Below are positions 54,444 through 62,803 of a stretch of 64,000 nt of DNA, piece after piece. The notes under the pieces were generated by a model. That model worked only from the letters and a program-made list of their open reading frames with translations. It had not been told where the DNA came from and did no database searches. Where the stretch lies: positions 3,420,001 through 3,484,000 of the forward strand of contig NZ_CP095071.1 in assembly GCF_022919575.1 (NCBI RefSeq), written 5' to 3'. Position 1 is the first letter of the stretch. Every line of letters begins with the position of its first letter. Position numbers and translations under genes: made by a program. The DNA is from Gracilibacillus salinarum. Its GTDB lineage: Bacteria > Bacillota > Bacilli > Bacillales > Amphibacillaceae.

Positions 54444-55075
54444 TGTTCACTGGCATTGTAGAAGAGAAAGGGAAATTACTTTCGATCATCCAACAAAATC
54501 AAGCTCTACAATTAAAAATCGCAGGAAAGAAAGTAACAGCAGATGTTCAGGTTGGGGACAGTATTTCAGTTAACGGGGTCTGCTTGACTGTCACCAGCTA
54601 TGCCTCGGATTGGTTTACTGTAGATGTGATACCTGAAACGTTTCGTGGTTCTTCGTTAGCAAGGATCCGCACAATGTCTGAAGTGAACTTAGAAAGAGCC
54701 ATGCATAGTAATGGCCGATTTGGTGGTCACTTTGTCTCTGGTCATGTCGATGCGACAGGCAAAGTCGAACGGACATGGACAGAGGATAACGCGAAGTACT
54801 TTTACATTACTGTCACGGATACTCGTTACATTGCCATGAAAGGATCTATATCAGTGGATGGTACATCGCTTACAGTATTTGGGGTTGATGATAAAGGCTT
54901 TACCATTTCCTTAATCCCCGAAACCCAACAGGCCACAGTTCTAGGCGCTAAAACACAGGGAGATATTGTGAATGTAGAATTTGATATGTTAGCGAAATAT
55001 ATGGAACGATTATTGGAAACAAGAGATCAACAGACAGGCATTACAGCAGAAAAATTAAGAAACTATGGATTTTAG
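54443..55075 (+). CDS. ribE: Riboflavin synthase alpha chain
   Basis: Dismutates 6,7-dimethyl-8-ribityllumazine to riboflavin. The 210-residue protein has two lumazine-binding repeats, each with a [12 protein letters not shown] stretch ([12 protein letters not shown] and [12 protein letters not shown]), and the classic [10 protein letters not shown] start. Two ATGs are adjacent; the second (54443) is 7 bases from AGGAGG and gives the usual family N-terminus. Confidence 0.96.
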   Translation: MFTGIVEEKGKLLSIIQQNQALQLKIAGKKVTADVQVGDSISVNGVCLTVTSYASDWFTVDVIPETFRGSSLARIRTMSEVNLERAMHSNGRFGGHFVSGHVDATGKVERTWTEDNAKYFYITVTDTRYIAMKGSISVDGTSLTVFGVDDKGFTISLIPETQQATVLGAKTQGDIVNVEFDMLAKYMERLLETRDQQTGITAEKLRNYGF

Positions 55076-55086
55076 GAGGTGCTAAG

Positions 55087-56307
55087 ATGAAGCATTCAGT
55101 GGAAGCAGCGATAAAAGCACTTCAAAAAGGAGAAATCGTGATTGTCATGGATGATGAAGACCGTGAGAACGAAGGCGACTTTATTGCCCTGGCAGAACAT
55201 ACAACCCCTAATGTGATTAATTTTATGGCAAAAGAGGGCCGTGGCTTAATATGTACTCCAATGACAAAGGACTATGCTGAACGATTTCAATTAGGTCAAA
55301 TGGTGACAAACAATACGGATGCCCATGGTACCAATTTTACTGTCAGTATTGATTATCATACTACAAAAACTGGTATCAGTGCGCAGGAACGAGCACTAAC
55401 TGTACAGAAACTCGTCGACCAGACAACAACAGCAGCAGAATTTAAGCGGCCGGGTCATGTGTTTCCGTTAATCGCAAAAAGCGCTGGTGTTTTAGAAAGA
55501 ACCGGTCATACCGAAGCAGCAATCGATTTGGCACGACTAGCGGGATCACAGCCTGTTGCGGTTATTTGTGAAATTATGAATGAAGATGGTACGATGGCAC
55601 GGCGAAAAGACTTGGAGAGAATCGCTGCACAGCACGACATGCCAATGATTACGATACAGGAATTAATTCAATACCGTAAACGATATGATCAATTAATTGT
55701 GAAGGAAACGGAAATAAACTTGCCCACAGCATACGGTGATTTCAAGCTGGTTGCCTATACTGAAAAATACACTGGTCAAGAGCATTTGGCTCTTTATACT
55801 GGTGAATTGCAAGCAGATCAGCCAACGCTAGTCCGTATTCATTCGGAGTGCTTAACAGGTGATGTGTTCGGCTCAGAACGCTGTGATTGTGGACCTCAAT
55901 TGGAAAAAGCATTAGAGGAAATACAAAAAGCAAAAAGAGGCGTACTGGTATATATGAGGCAAGAAGGTCGAGGTATTGGTTTAGTTAACAAAATGAAAGC
56001 ATATAAACTCCAGGAAGAAGGCTATGACACTGTGGAAGCCAACCACCAGTTAGGTTTTCCAGATGATCTGCGAGACTATGCGATTAGTGTTCAAATATTA
56101 AGGGATTTAGGTGTCGGGAAGTTACATCTATTAACAAATAATCCTCGCAAATTGTCCAGTATGGAGGAATACGGATTAGAATTGGTTGGCCGAAAAGCAA
56201 TAGAAATCCCCGCCAATAAAAATAATGAAATTTATTTGCGCACAAAAGTAGAAAAATTAGATCATTTATTAAGCGTTACAGGTAATCAAAATGGAGGAGG
56301 AATTTAA
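55087..56307 (+). CDS. ribBA: 3,4-dihydroxy-2-butanone-4-phosphate synthase / GTP cyclohydrolase II
   Basis: The bifunctional first enzyme of riboflavin synthesis. The N-terminal RibB domain (about 1-200) has [18 protein letters not shown] and [20 protein letters not shown]; the RibA domain (about 205-400) has the zinc site [10 protein letters not shown] and [24 protein letters not shown] lies 6 bases before the ATG. ribH follows immediately. Confidence 0.97.
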   Translation: MKHSVEAAIKALQKGEIVIVMDDEDRENEGDFIALAEHTTPNVINFMAKEGRGLICTPMTKDYAERFQLGQMVTNNTDAHGTNFTVSIDYHTTKTGISAQERALTVQKLVDQTTTAAEFKRPGHVFPLIAKSAGVLERTGHTEAAIDLARLAGSQPVAVICEIMNEDGTMARRKDLERIAAQHDMPMITIQELIQYRKRYDQLIVKETEINLPTAYGDFKLVAYTEKYTGQEHLALYTGELQADQPTLVRIHSECLTGDVFGSERCDCGPQLEKALEEIQKAKRGVLVYMRQEGRGIGLVNKMKAYKLQEEGYDTVEANHQLGFPDDLRDYAISVQILRDLGVGKLHLLTNNPRKLSSMEEYGLELVGRKAIEIPANKNNEIYLRTKVEKLDHLLSVTGNQNGGGI

Positions 56308-56308
56308 T

Positions 56309-56776
56309 ATGGGAAAAACTTATGAAGGCAATTTAGTCGGTACAGGATTAAAGGTAGGAATTGTTGTAGGCAGATTTAATGAATTTATTACAGGCAAGCT
56401 TCTAGCAGGAGCAGAAGATGCTTTGCGTCGTCACGGTGTATCAGAACAAGATGTAGAAATTGCATGGGTACCAGGCGCTTTTGAAATACCATTAGTAGCG
56501 AAAAAAATGGCGGAATCAGGAAAATATGATGCGGTTGTTACATTAGGAACGGTGATTCGTGGATCGACACCACACTTTGATTATGTCAGCAATGAAGTAT
56601 CTAAAGGAGTAGCAAGTGTATCGATGGGCGCAGGAATTCCAGTTATTTTCGGTGTATTGACAACTGATACAATCGAACAAGCCATCGAACGTGCCGGTAC
56701 AAAAGCTGGAAACAAAGGAGCAGAAGCAGCTATATCTGCAGTAGAAATGGCAAACTTATTGAAAGAAATTGGTTAA
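56309..56776 (+). CDS. ribH: 6,7-dimethyl-8-ribityllumazine synthase
   Basis: A 155-residue subunit of the icosahedral lumazine synthase. [56 protein letters not shown] and [19 protein letters not shown] are conserved. The ATG at 56309 follows GGAGGAGG by about 8 bases and comes 1 base after the ribBA stop; a start at 56291 inside ribBA is less likely. Confidence 0.96.
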   Translation: MGKTYEGNLVGTGLKVGIVVGRFNEFITGKLLAGAEDALRRHGVSEQDVEIAWVPGAFEIPLVAKKMAESGKYDAVVTLGTVIRGSTPHFDYVSNEVSKGVASVSMGAGIPVIFGVLTTDTIEQAIERAGTKAGNKGAEAAISAVEMANLLKEIG

Positions 56777-56788
56777 TACATGACAGTT

Positions 56789-56837
56789 TAACGGTTCTCT
56801 CGTTCTATTATTTCCAGAACAAGAGAACCGTTCTTAT
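56789..56837. terminator. Bidirectional terminator between ribH and the Amt-MCP gene
   Basis: AACGGTTCTC pairs with GAGAACCGTT, with an inner GTTCT/AGAAC; T tracts occur on both strands. Confidence 0.8.
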
Positions 56838-56839
56838 TT

Positions 56840-59119
56840 TTAGCTAGTGGTGAACTTACTCACTTTATTAGATAAAGAGACACTCTGTTCCTTCATTTGA
56901 GCGATCCGTTGTGTCATATCTTCAATGGATGCGTCACTCTCTTTCATTTGTTCGAAGATTTTTTCGATTTTCCCGCACATGTTCTGGAAGCTGATCCGCT
57001 GTTCCTGCTTGCTATCGAGCATTTCAGAAGTATCTTTACTCATAACTTCTAAATTGTCGGTAAAATGATCGATTACGTGATTAATATCCTGAACTTCTTG
57101 ATCAATTAGCGTAAATTTTTCCGGCATGTATGTCAATTGCTCAAATAAATTCTGCAGCTGATCATTAAAATCAGAAAAATCGATTTGTCCTTTTTGAATC
57201 GTATCTACTGTACCGGTGATAATTTCTTGTATCTCTGTCGTCGAGTGTTTCGACTGCTCTGCAAGTTTTCGAATTTCTTCAGCTACCACAGCAAATCCTT
57301 TTCCATATTCCCCAGCGTGCGCGGCTTCGATACTGGCATTTAAAGCTAATAAATTGATTTGTTCTGCAATATCGCGAATAACCTGCATGACAGACCGGCT
57401 TTGATTGGAAAACTTCTGAACTTCCTCATTTTGTTGTTGATAATTTCTCATCGTTTCATCTACATTATGATTCATTTCCGATATGTTATCGACGGTTGAT
57501 TTCACTGATGTCATCTCTTCGGTTAAAATCGATACTTTTTTGCCAACTTGTTCGACTGATGAGAAAAATTGCTGAATAGTAGCGATTACTTCATTTTCCC
57601 GTTCTAATTCTAATTCCAGTCGCAGGTCGGTTTCCTGGAATACATCATGTGTCACACCAATAGTTTGAACTTGCTCTTTACTTTCCTCTTGCAAACGGCT
57701 TGTCACAAGTATTAAATCATCTGCAGAGTTTTCCACATAATGAGACGCTGTCTTCACTTGTCCAACTAATTGATCGAGTTTATTAATCACTTGATTAAAA
57801 GCAATATTCAATTCATATGTGCCTTCACCTGGGTTGGTCTTCATTACTTTGGTTAGGTCTCCAGCAGAATCAGCAATAGCTTGCATCGATTGGATTGTAT
57901 CAAGCATAGCAATGGATGCGCCATGCTCACTAACATTTAATCCAGCTATTTCTTCATCGGGTTCTGGACGTATTGTCATAAAGAAACCAATGATTTTATA
58001 AGCAATAAATCCGAGGACGAAGGCCCAAAGAAACGCTACTCCAACACCTAGACTTTGTATCAAAATTTGGGTCATTCTCGATTCCGCCGGTAACAATGAC
58101 ATGGTGCCGAATAATCCAACAGCAATCGTTCCCCAGGCACCACATACACCGTGAACAGAAATGGCACCTATTGCATCATCGATTTTACAGACGCGATCAA
58201 TGAAGAGTAAGGAAAAGACAACGAGAATACCTCCGATTGCACCGGTTAACAGTGCCATTAGCGGTGTTAATACAGCGACACCAGCTGTAACAGACACTAA
58301 TCCAGCTAAGACACCGTTAAGAATATCTTCTACTTTTGGCTGAGAAAAGACAATCCAGCTTGTAATCATCGCAAACAATCCACCAGCTGCAGCGGCGAGA
58401 TGTGTATTTAAGGCGATAAGAGCGATTGACGTATCTCCTGTAGTCGTGGATCCAGCATTAAAACCGAACCAACCTAGCCATAGGATGAATACACCTAATG
58501 CAGCCAAGACGACATTGGAAGGCTTCATTTCATTGACTTTACCATCCTTATATTTACCAATGCGAGGCCCGACGACGATCGCTGCCGCTAATGCGACCCA
58601 TCCGCCAATGGAGTGTACGACCGTTGAACCAGCGAAATCAACGAATCCTATATTCTCCAGCCAGCCAGCTTGTTCAGGGTTGAGTAGACTGCCCCAAGCC
58701 CAGTGACCAAATAGAGGATAAATTAGTAAAACAATAAAAACAGTACCTGCTATGTAAACACCAAATTTAACTCGTTCCGCAATGGTACCTGAAACAATCG
58801 TTGCCGCCGTACCTGCGAAAACTATTTGAAAAAATAAAAAGGCCCAATTCCAAGGATCTTCTGCTAACTGATCAAAGAAAAATAAGCTTGTTCCAAACCA
58901 TCCCCCTGAAGAATGGCCAAACATAATCCCAAAACCAACTAAAGAGAAAACTACAGTAGCGATTAACAAGTCTGCTACGTTTTTGATTGCAACGTTTATA
59001 GAATTTTTGGCACGTACAAGCCCTGCTTCTAATGCAGTAAAACCGGCCTGCATAAAAAATACTAAAATTGCAGCGATTGTAATCCATACAAAATTAACAT
59101 GAAGCTGAATGATTTCCAT
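56840..59119 (-). CDS. Ammonium transporter fused to a methyl-accepting chemotaxis domain (Amt-MCP)
   Basis: A single uninterrupted 759-residue frame. Residues ~5-395 form an Amt/Rh ammonium channel with eleven predicted helices and both pore histidines (VVHSIGGW, His169; [11 protein letters not shown], His323), [19 protein letters not shown] and the Amt C-terminal [15 protein letters not shown]. Residues ~415-460 look HAMP-like ([13 protein letters not shown]). Residues ~460-755 are a cytoplasmic MCP coiled coil with the CheA/CheW-binding tip ([20 protein letters not shown] then [19 protein letters not shown]). No separate periplasmic sensor domain is present, so the Amt part itself probably senses ammonium. 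The ATG at 59119, with AAAAGGA 7 bases upstream, is preferred to a TTG at 59149. No glnK or che gene is adjacent. Confidence 0.93.
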   Translation of the reverse strand: MEIIQLHVNFVWITIAAILVFFMQAGFTALEAGLVRAKNSINVAIKNVADLLIATVVFSLVGFGIMFGHSSGGWFGTSLFFFDQLAEDPWNWAFLFFQIVFAGTAATIVSGTIAERVKFGVYIAGTVFIVLLIYPLFGHWAWGSLLNPEQAGWLENIGFVDFAGSTVVHSIGGWVALAAAIVVGPRIGKYKDGKVNEMKPSNVVLAALGVFILWLGWFGFNAGSTTTGDTSIALIALNTHLAAAAGGLFAMITSWIVFSQPKVEDILNGVLAGLVSVTAGVAVLTPLMALLTGAIGGILVVFSLLFIDRVCKIDDAIGAISVHGVCGAWGTIAVGLFGTMSLLPAESRMTQILIQSLGVGVAFLWAFVLGFIAYKIIGFFMTIRPEPDEEIAGLNVSEHGASIAMLDTIQSMQAIADSAGDLTKVMKTNPGEGTYELNIAFNQVINKLDQLVGQVKTASHYVENSADDLILVTSRLQEESKEQVQTIGVTHDVFQETDLRLELELERENEVIATIQQFFSSVEQVGKKVSILTEEMTSVKSTVDNISEMNHNVDETMRNYQQQNEEVQKFSNQSRSVMQVIRDIAEQINLLALNASIEAAHAGEYGKGFAVVAEEIRKLAEQSKHSTTEIQEIITGTVDTIQKGQIDFSDFNDQLQNLFEQLTYMPEKFTLIDQEVQDINHVIDHFTDNLEVMSKDTSEMLDSKQEQRISFQNMCGKIEKIFEQMKESDASIEDMTQRIAQMKEQSVSLSNKVSKFTTS

Positions 59120-59455
59120 ACGTGTCATCCTTTTCTCTATAAATTCCAACTATATAAGTGGTGAATATGTTCACAATGCAAATCTGATTAAGTAGTCATA
59201 TAATACTATTTTACTGGAAAAATTGTCATGTTAATTGTTAGATTATTTAACAGTGTTTCGGATTTTTCTGACATCCTTCTTTCTGGCTTTGTTATTTACA
59301 GAAGCAGGGAGAAAGCTTGATATTATAGCAAAAAGCATATTGTAAAAAGTTCGGGTATGGCTGTACTTGTGATAATAAAAGAAATGTTTGTCAATTTGAC
59401 CAAAAAGTAAGACGAAAGACTCCAGGTAGAAAGAATGTTTTTGATTTTTTCTATA
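59120..59455. other. Gene-free stretch upstream of the Amt-MCP gene
   Basis: AT-rich. The palindrome GTGAATATGTTCAC (59161-59174) lies about 45 bp before the Amt-MCP start and might be an operator. No other feature was recognised until the T-box promoter at 59456. Confidence 0.45.
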
Positions 59456-59484
59456 TTGACATAAAGGGTGTCTTGTTATAAAAT
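59456..59484 (+). promoter_or_regulatory. Promoter of the T-box transcript
   Basis: TTGACA, a 17-bp spacer and TAAAAT. Confidence 0.65.
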
Positions 59485-59504
59485 TTAGAAAATTTATACA
59501 AAAA

Positions 59505-59780
59505 ACATAATGACTGGGAGTGCTAAGGATGTTTACTCACGCGCTAACGGTCCGTAATACCCCCACTGATTGAAGTCTCACTTTATGGAACAGAGAGCTG
59601 TCGGCTGGTGCAAGACAGTCCATAAATTCCTAACTCGTCCATGAATGGTAAAGCTGATAAGTAAGGCTTAACGGTTGAACACCGTAACGAAGTCAAAAAA
59701 GTGGATTCGTTTTTGAATCAATAGAGTGGTACCACGTAGGTTAACCCTGTCGTCTCTTAGGAGTTGATGGGTTTTTTTAT
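59505..59780 (+). ncRNA. T-box leader RNA
   Basis: AGAGAG bulge and GGCTGGTGCAAGACAG apical loop of Stem I lie at 59590-59620, closed by TTATGGA/TCCATAA. Stem III-like AAGC/GGCTT and ACGGT/CACCGT follow. The T-box AGAGTGGTACCACG is at 59723-59736, and the terminator AACCC...GGGTT with TTTTTTT ends at 59779. The specifier codon is uncertain (CTC or ATG near 59631-59641). A short hairpin repeat (59532-59586) interrupts the 5' arm of Stem I. Confidence 0.88.
59532..59586 (+). repeat. Short hairpin repeat, copy 8, inside the T-box leader
   Basis: TTTACTCACGCGCTAACGGTC, TAATACCCCCACTGATTGAAG and TCTCACTTTA are the two ends of the family joined without the middle. The last three bases contribute to the TTATGGA stem of the T-box. 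Confidence 0.78.
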
Positions 59781-59831
59781 ATAATTTAACAATGAAGAAA
59801 TGCCTGATAATTTTAAAAAGGAGGTACAAAC

Positions 59832-60533
59832 ATGCAAAAATCAAATTGGCAGCGACAGGACATTACAGATAACTATTTGGAACAAGTAAGGGGCGGGATT
59901 CCATTCGGAGCGGAGCAATCAAGAGTGATGCTTCAAGTAATAGAACATTTTACGCCCAATCCGAGGAAGATTATCGATTTAGGTTGTGGGAACGGTTTTT
60001 TGGCTGCATTATTAGTAAGGACTTATCCTGGTTCACATGCTATCCTAATAGATCATTCCAAACCAATGATAGAGGCTGCCAAGCGTCATTTGCATCCCTA
60101 TAAAGACCGGTGTAATATTTATTATGATGATTTGACCCATTCACTAACACAATATGGTGAGAGAAATTCAATAGATTGTATTGTGTCTGGTTATGCCATT
60201 CATCATTTAACGCATGAGAAGAAAAAAGAATTATATCAGGAAATATATGATCTTTTAGCACCTGGTGGTATTTTTATCAATGTCGAGCATACCGCGTCAG
60301 CTACAGCTGAGTTGGAGCGATTGCATGATGCATTATTCATTGATCACCTGGCAGTTTGCAATGATAGGGATCGGCAGGAAGTTGCAACTGAATACTATGA
60401 GCGTCCGGATAAAGAAGATAATATATTGGAAAGAGTAGATGTACAAGTGAATTGGCTTCGTGACATTGGATTTGATCATGCAGATTGTTACTTTAAATGG
60501 ATGGAGCTTGCCGTATTTGGTGGGGTAAAGTAG
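59832..60533 (+). CDS. Class I SAM-dependent methyltransferase
   Basis: A 233-residue protein with motif I KIIDLGCGNGFLAALL, acidic post-I residue in HAILIDHSKPMIEAAK, motif II region NSIDCIVSGYAIHHLT and LLAPGGIFINVEH. The plan is that of small-molecule methyltransferases of the Methyltransf_25/12 kind; the substrate is unknown. AAAGGAGGTAC precedes the ATG. It is the only gene between the T-box leader and the next regulator, so its expression should respond to a tRNA charging signal, an unusual control for a methyltransferase. Confidence 0.88.
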   Translation: MQKSNWQRQDITDNYLEQVRGGIPFGAEQSRVMLQVIEHFTPNPRKIIDLGCGNGFLAALLVRTYPGSHAILIDHSKPMIEAAKRHLHPYKDRCNIYYDDLTHSLTQYGERNSIDCIVSGYAIHHLTHEKKKELYQEIYDLLAPGGIFINVEHTASATAELERLHDALFIDHLAVCNDRDRQEVATEYYERPDKEDNILERVDVQVNWLRDIGFDHADCYFKWMELAVFGGVK

Positions 60534-60620
60534 ATGCGGGTCATTGTTCTTGAAAACTTTTTCTATTAAACTTATCATGATATACCCTAATAAAAGAGGC
60601 AGAAAGAAGGGAGGATCATG

Positions 60621-61505
60621 ATGCGAAAGAAAGATGTTGAGAAAGAAAAACATATATTAGTAACGTCCATGCACTTATTCTCTACCAAAAGTGTTAATCA
60701 AATATCGATGCAGGAAATTGCAGATGTATGTGGCGTGTCGAAAGGCAGCCTCTATATGTATTTTAAATCAAAAGAAGATCTGCTTCTGCAAATTTTAAAA
60801 TACTTTTTTCATAATATGGAAGGACAAATACTTGTTGTGGAATCGGATCACAATTTGTCTGATATGGAGAAGTTTAAAAAAGGCTTAGCAATAAAAATGA
60901 ATCACTATGTTAAAAATCAGGAGTTTTACAAGCTTCAAAGTAAGGATCTTTCTGGATATGTGAACAACATTATTTATCAATATTTTCGAGGACATAATAC
61001 GGTCCAGCTTAAATGGTTTAAAAAGTATATAGTAAAAATATATGGTCAGGAAATCGAACGGTATGCGGTGGATGGTGCATTTTTATTAGCAGCAATCATA
61101 CGTCATTATATGGAATTAATATTTTGGAAACATTTTTCATTGGATGTCGATAGATTAGTAGATTACGCCATTATTCAATTAGAATTTATCCTAAAAGGTA
61201 TGAACGAAAATACCATGTCTCCCATTATGAATGAAAGCCTTTGGTCATTATACCTAGAAGAAGATAACACTGAAAAGAAACATCCGTTAAAGCTATTAAA
61301 TAAAATGAAACAACAACTGGAACAACAAGATATCTCAATGGAACAAAAAGAAGAGGCGAAAGCGTCGATAAATGTTATCGAACAGGAACTCACCAGCATT
61401 CAGCCACGAAAAGTCATTCTTAAAGGGATGCTGCATAACCTGGCCACAATAGACCTCTTGAAAGAGCATCATCAAAAACTGCAAGAGAGTTTAATGATGG
61501 AGTGA
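60621..61505 (+). CDS. TetR-family regulator with long C-terminal domain
   Basis: A 294-residue protein with an N-terminal TetR helix-turn-helix (SVNQISMQEIADVCGVSKGS then LYMYFKSKEDLLLQIL). The C-terminal part is long and ends in a charged helical region (KLLNKMKQQLEQQDISMEQK), a likely coiled coil at about residues 225-255. AAGGGAGG lies before paired ATGs; the second has 6-base spacing. It may control the methyltransferase upstream or glutathione peroxidase downstream, or a distant target; nothing in the sequence settles this. Confidence 0.87.
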   Translation: MRKKDVEKEKHILVTSMHLFSTKSVNQISMQEIADVCGVSKGSLYMYFKSKEDLLLQILKYFFHNMEGQILVVESDHNLSDMEKFKKGLAIKMNHYVKNQEFYKLQSKDLSGYVNNIIYQYFRGHNTVQLKWFKKYIVKIYGQEIERYAVDGAFLLAAIIRHYMELIFWKHFSLDVDRLVDYAIIQLEFILKGMNENTMSPIMNESLWSLYLEEDNTEKKHPLKLLNKMKQQLEQQDISMEQKEEAKASINVIEQELTSIQPRKVILKGMLHNLATIDLLKEHHQKLQESLMME

Positions 61506-61621
61506 ATGTAACAAGTGAAAAAATAGTCTGTAGTTTCTGTATCAAAAGGACGATGATTTGAGCAAAACTTTCCAATGTTTAATGCGTTCTATGCTATCCT
61601 TTGAATAAGGAGGCGAAGTAA

Positions 61622-62107
61622 ATGTCTATCTATGATATGCAAATTCAAACATCCAAAGGCGAAGAGAAGAAAGTAGAAGATTATAAAGCAAAAGCACTGA
61701 TTATCGTAAATACCGCTAGTAAATGTGGCTTTACACCGCAATTTGATGGATTACAGGAGCTATATGAAAAATATAAACAAGATGGATTAGAGATCTTAGG
61801 ATTTCCTAGTAATCAGTTCATGAATCAAGAGCCAGGCTCAAGTGAAGAAGCGGAACAGCATTGCCGACTAAATTACGGTGTTAGTTTCCCGATGTTTGCA
61901 AAAACAAATGTCCGGGGAAAAGATGCCCATCCATTATTTAAGGCACTTACAAAAGCAGCCCCAGGTATCATTTCCGATCAAATCAAGTGGAATTTCACTA
62001 AATTTCTAGTAGATGAAAATGGAAATGTTGTGAAACGGTATGCACCAAAGACGGAACCAAAAGAAATGGAAAAAGATATTGAAGCACTACTTCATAATAA
62101 TAGCTAA
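61622..62107 (+). CDS. bsaA: Glutathione peroxidase family thiol peroxidase (BsaA-like)
   Basis: A 161-residue thiol peroxidase. The catalytic set is visible: cysteine in NTASKCGFTPQF, glutamine in LGFPSNQFMNQEPG, and tryptophan-asparagine in IKWNFTKFLVD. Cysteine replaces selenocysteine, as in all bacterial members. Bacillaceae proteins of this type probably use thioredoxin or bacillithiol systems. AAGGAGG lies about 8 bases before the ATG, and a terminator follows. Confidence 0.95.
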   Translation: MSIYDMQIQTSKGEEKKVEDYKAKALIIVNTASKCGFTPQFDGLQELYEKYKQDGLEILGFPSNQFMNQEPGSSEEAEQHCRLNYGVSFPMFAKTNVRGKDAHPLFKALTKAAPGIISDQIKWNFTKFLVDENGNVVKRYAPKTEPKEMEKDIEALLHNNS

Positions 62108-62118
62108 AGCTAACACCA

Positions 62119-62145
62119 ATCCCAGGGCCTTCCCCTGGGATTTTT
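62119..62145 (+). terminator. Terminator of bsaA
   Basis: ATCCCAGGG/CCCTGGGAT with a 5-base loop, then TTTTG. Confidence 0.88.
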
Positions 62146-62188
62146 GTGTTAAGAAAGCGAAAATAATTAATGCTGAACAAGAAGATGG

Positions 62189-62373
62189 CTTCTTATAATA
62201 TGGATTATGAGGCTGAAGCTAGGCTACTACGCGAAATACTTTGCACCGGAAGCCTACTTCGAAGCTTTACTAGAAGACACAGGTGCAGAAGTTGTGGATC
62301 TTCAGCGCCTGCTTAATCCCGAGGGATTCTATGTGGTAGGCCTATGCTAGAATTGGGACTCTACAATTTATGT
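62189..62373. repeat. Long element, truncated copy E
   Basis: The terminus TTCTTATAATATGGATTATG is followed by GGCTGAAGCTAGGCTACTAC, GATCTTCAGCGCCTGC and GTGGTAGGCCTATGCTAG. Only about 185 of about 600 bases remain, joined from both halves. Confidence 0.7.
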
Positions 62374-62537
62374 CCATTAGGCCCGTTTTTTCCCCTAGTT
62401 CTTTTCTGCTATCCCTTCTGAAGAAATTGCTCCTCAAGTCTGATGCTCATCCAATGTGGAAGTGTTAAGATAAAAATGACTATTAAGTTTTTTAATAGAA
62501 CGACATAGTCATACATGAATTGATTGGGGGTGCCATT

Positions 62538-62768
62538 TTGGCATTATATGCAAAGGTCGATGTAGATACATGCATTGGATGTGGTAACTGTGAAGCAATT
62601 GCACCAGACATTTTTGACTTAGATGAAGAAGGACTTGCCTTCGTTAAACTGGATGATAATCAAGGTGTAACACCAATTCCTGAAGATCAGGTAGAGGGTT
62701 TGAAGGAAGCCGCTGATGAATGCCCTACAAGTTCGATCGTGCTAGAAGAACATCCATTAAAAGACTAA
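62538..62768 (+). CDS. fer: 4Fe-4S ferredoxin, probable P450 partner
   Basis: A 76-residue ferredoxin with one cluster: CIGCGNC (Cys12, 15, 18) and Cys62 in ECPTSS. It resembles Bacillus Fer (MALYAKVDVDT start, APDIFDLDEEGLAFV). The start is TTG at 62538 after GGGGGTG; the upstream TTG at 62520 lies before that site. The P450 gene starts 35 bp downstream, so the ferredoxin very likely supplies its electrons. Confidence 0.9.
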   Translation: MALYAKVDVDTCIGCGNCEAIAPDIFDLDEEGLAFVKLDDNQGVTPIPEDQVEGLKEAADECPTSSIVLEEHPLKD

Positions 62769-62803
62769 GAAATGATTAAAAATGGAAGGGAGCAAGTACC
62801 AAA

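Noticed and set aside
59161..59174. GlnR/TnrA site upstream of Amt-MCP
   Set aside because: GTGAATATGTTCAC is palindromic but does not keep the TGTNA-N7-TNACA spacing, so I list it only as an unassigned palindrome.
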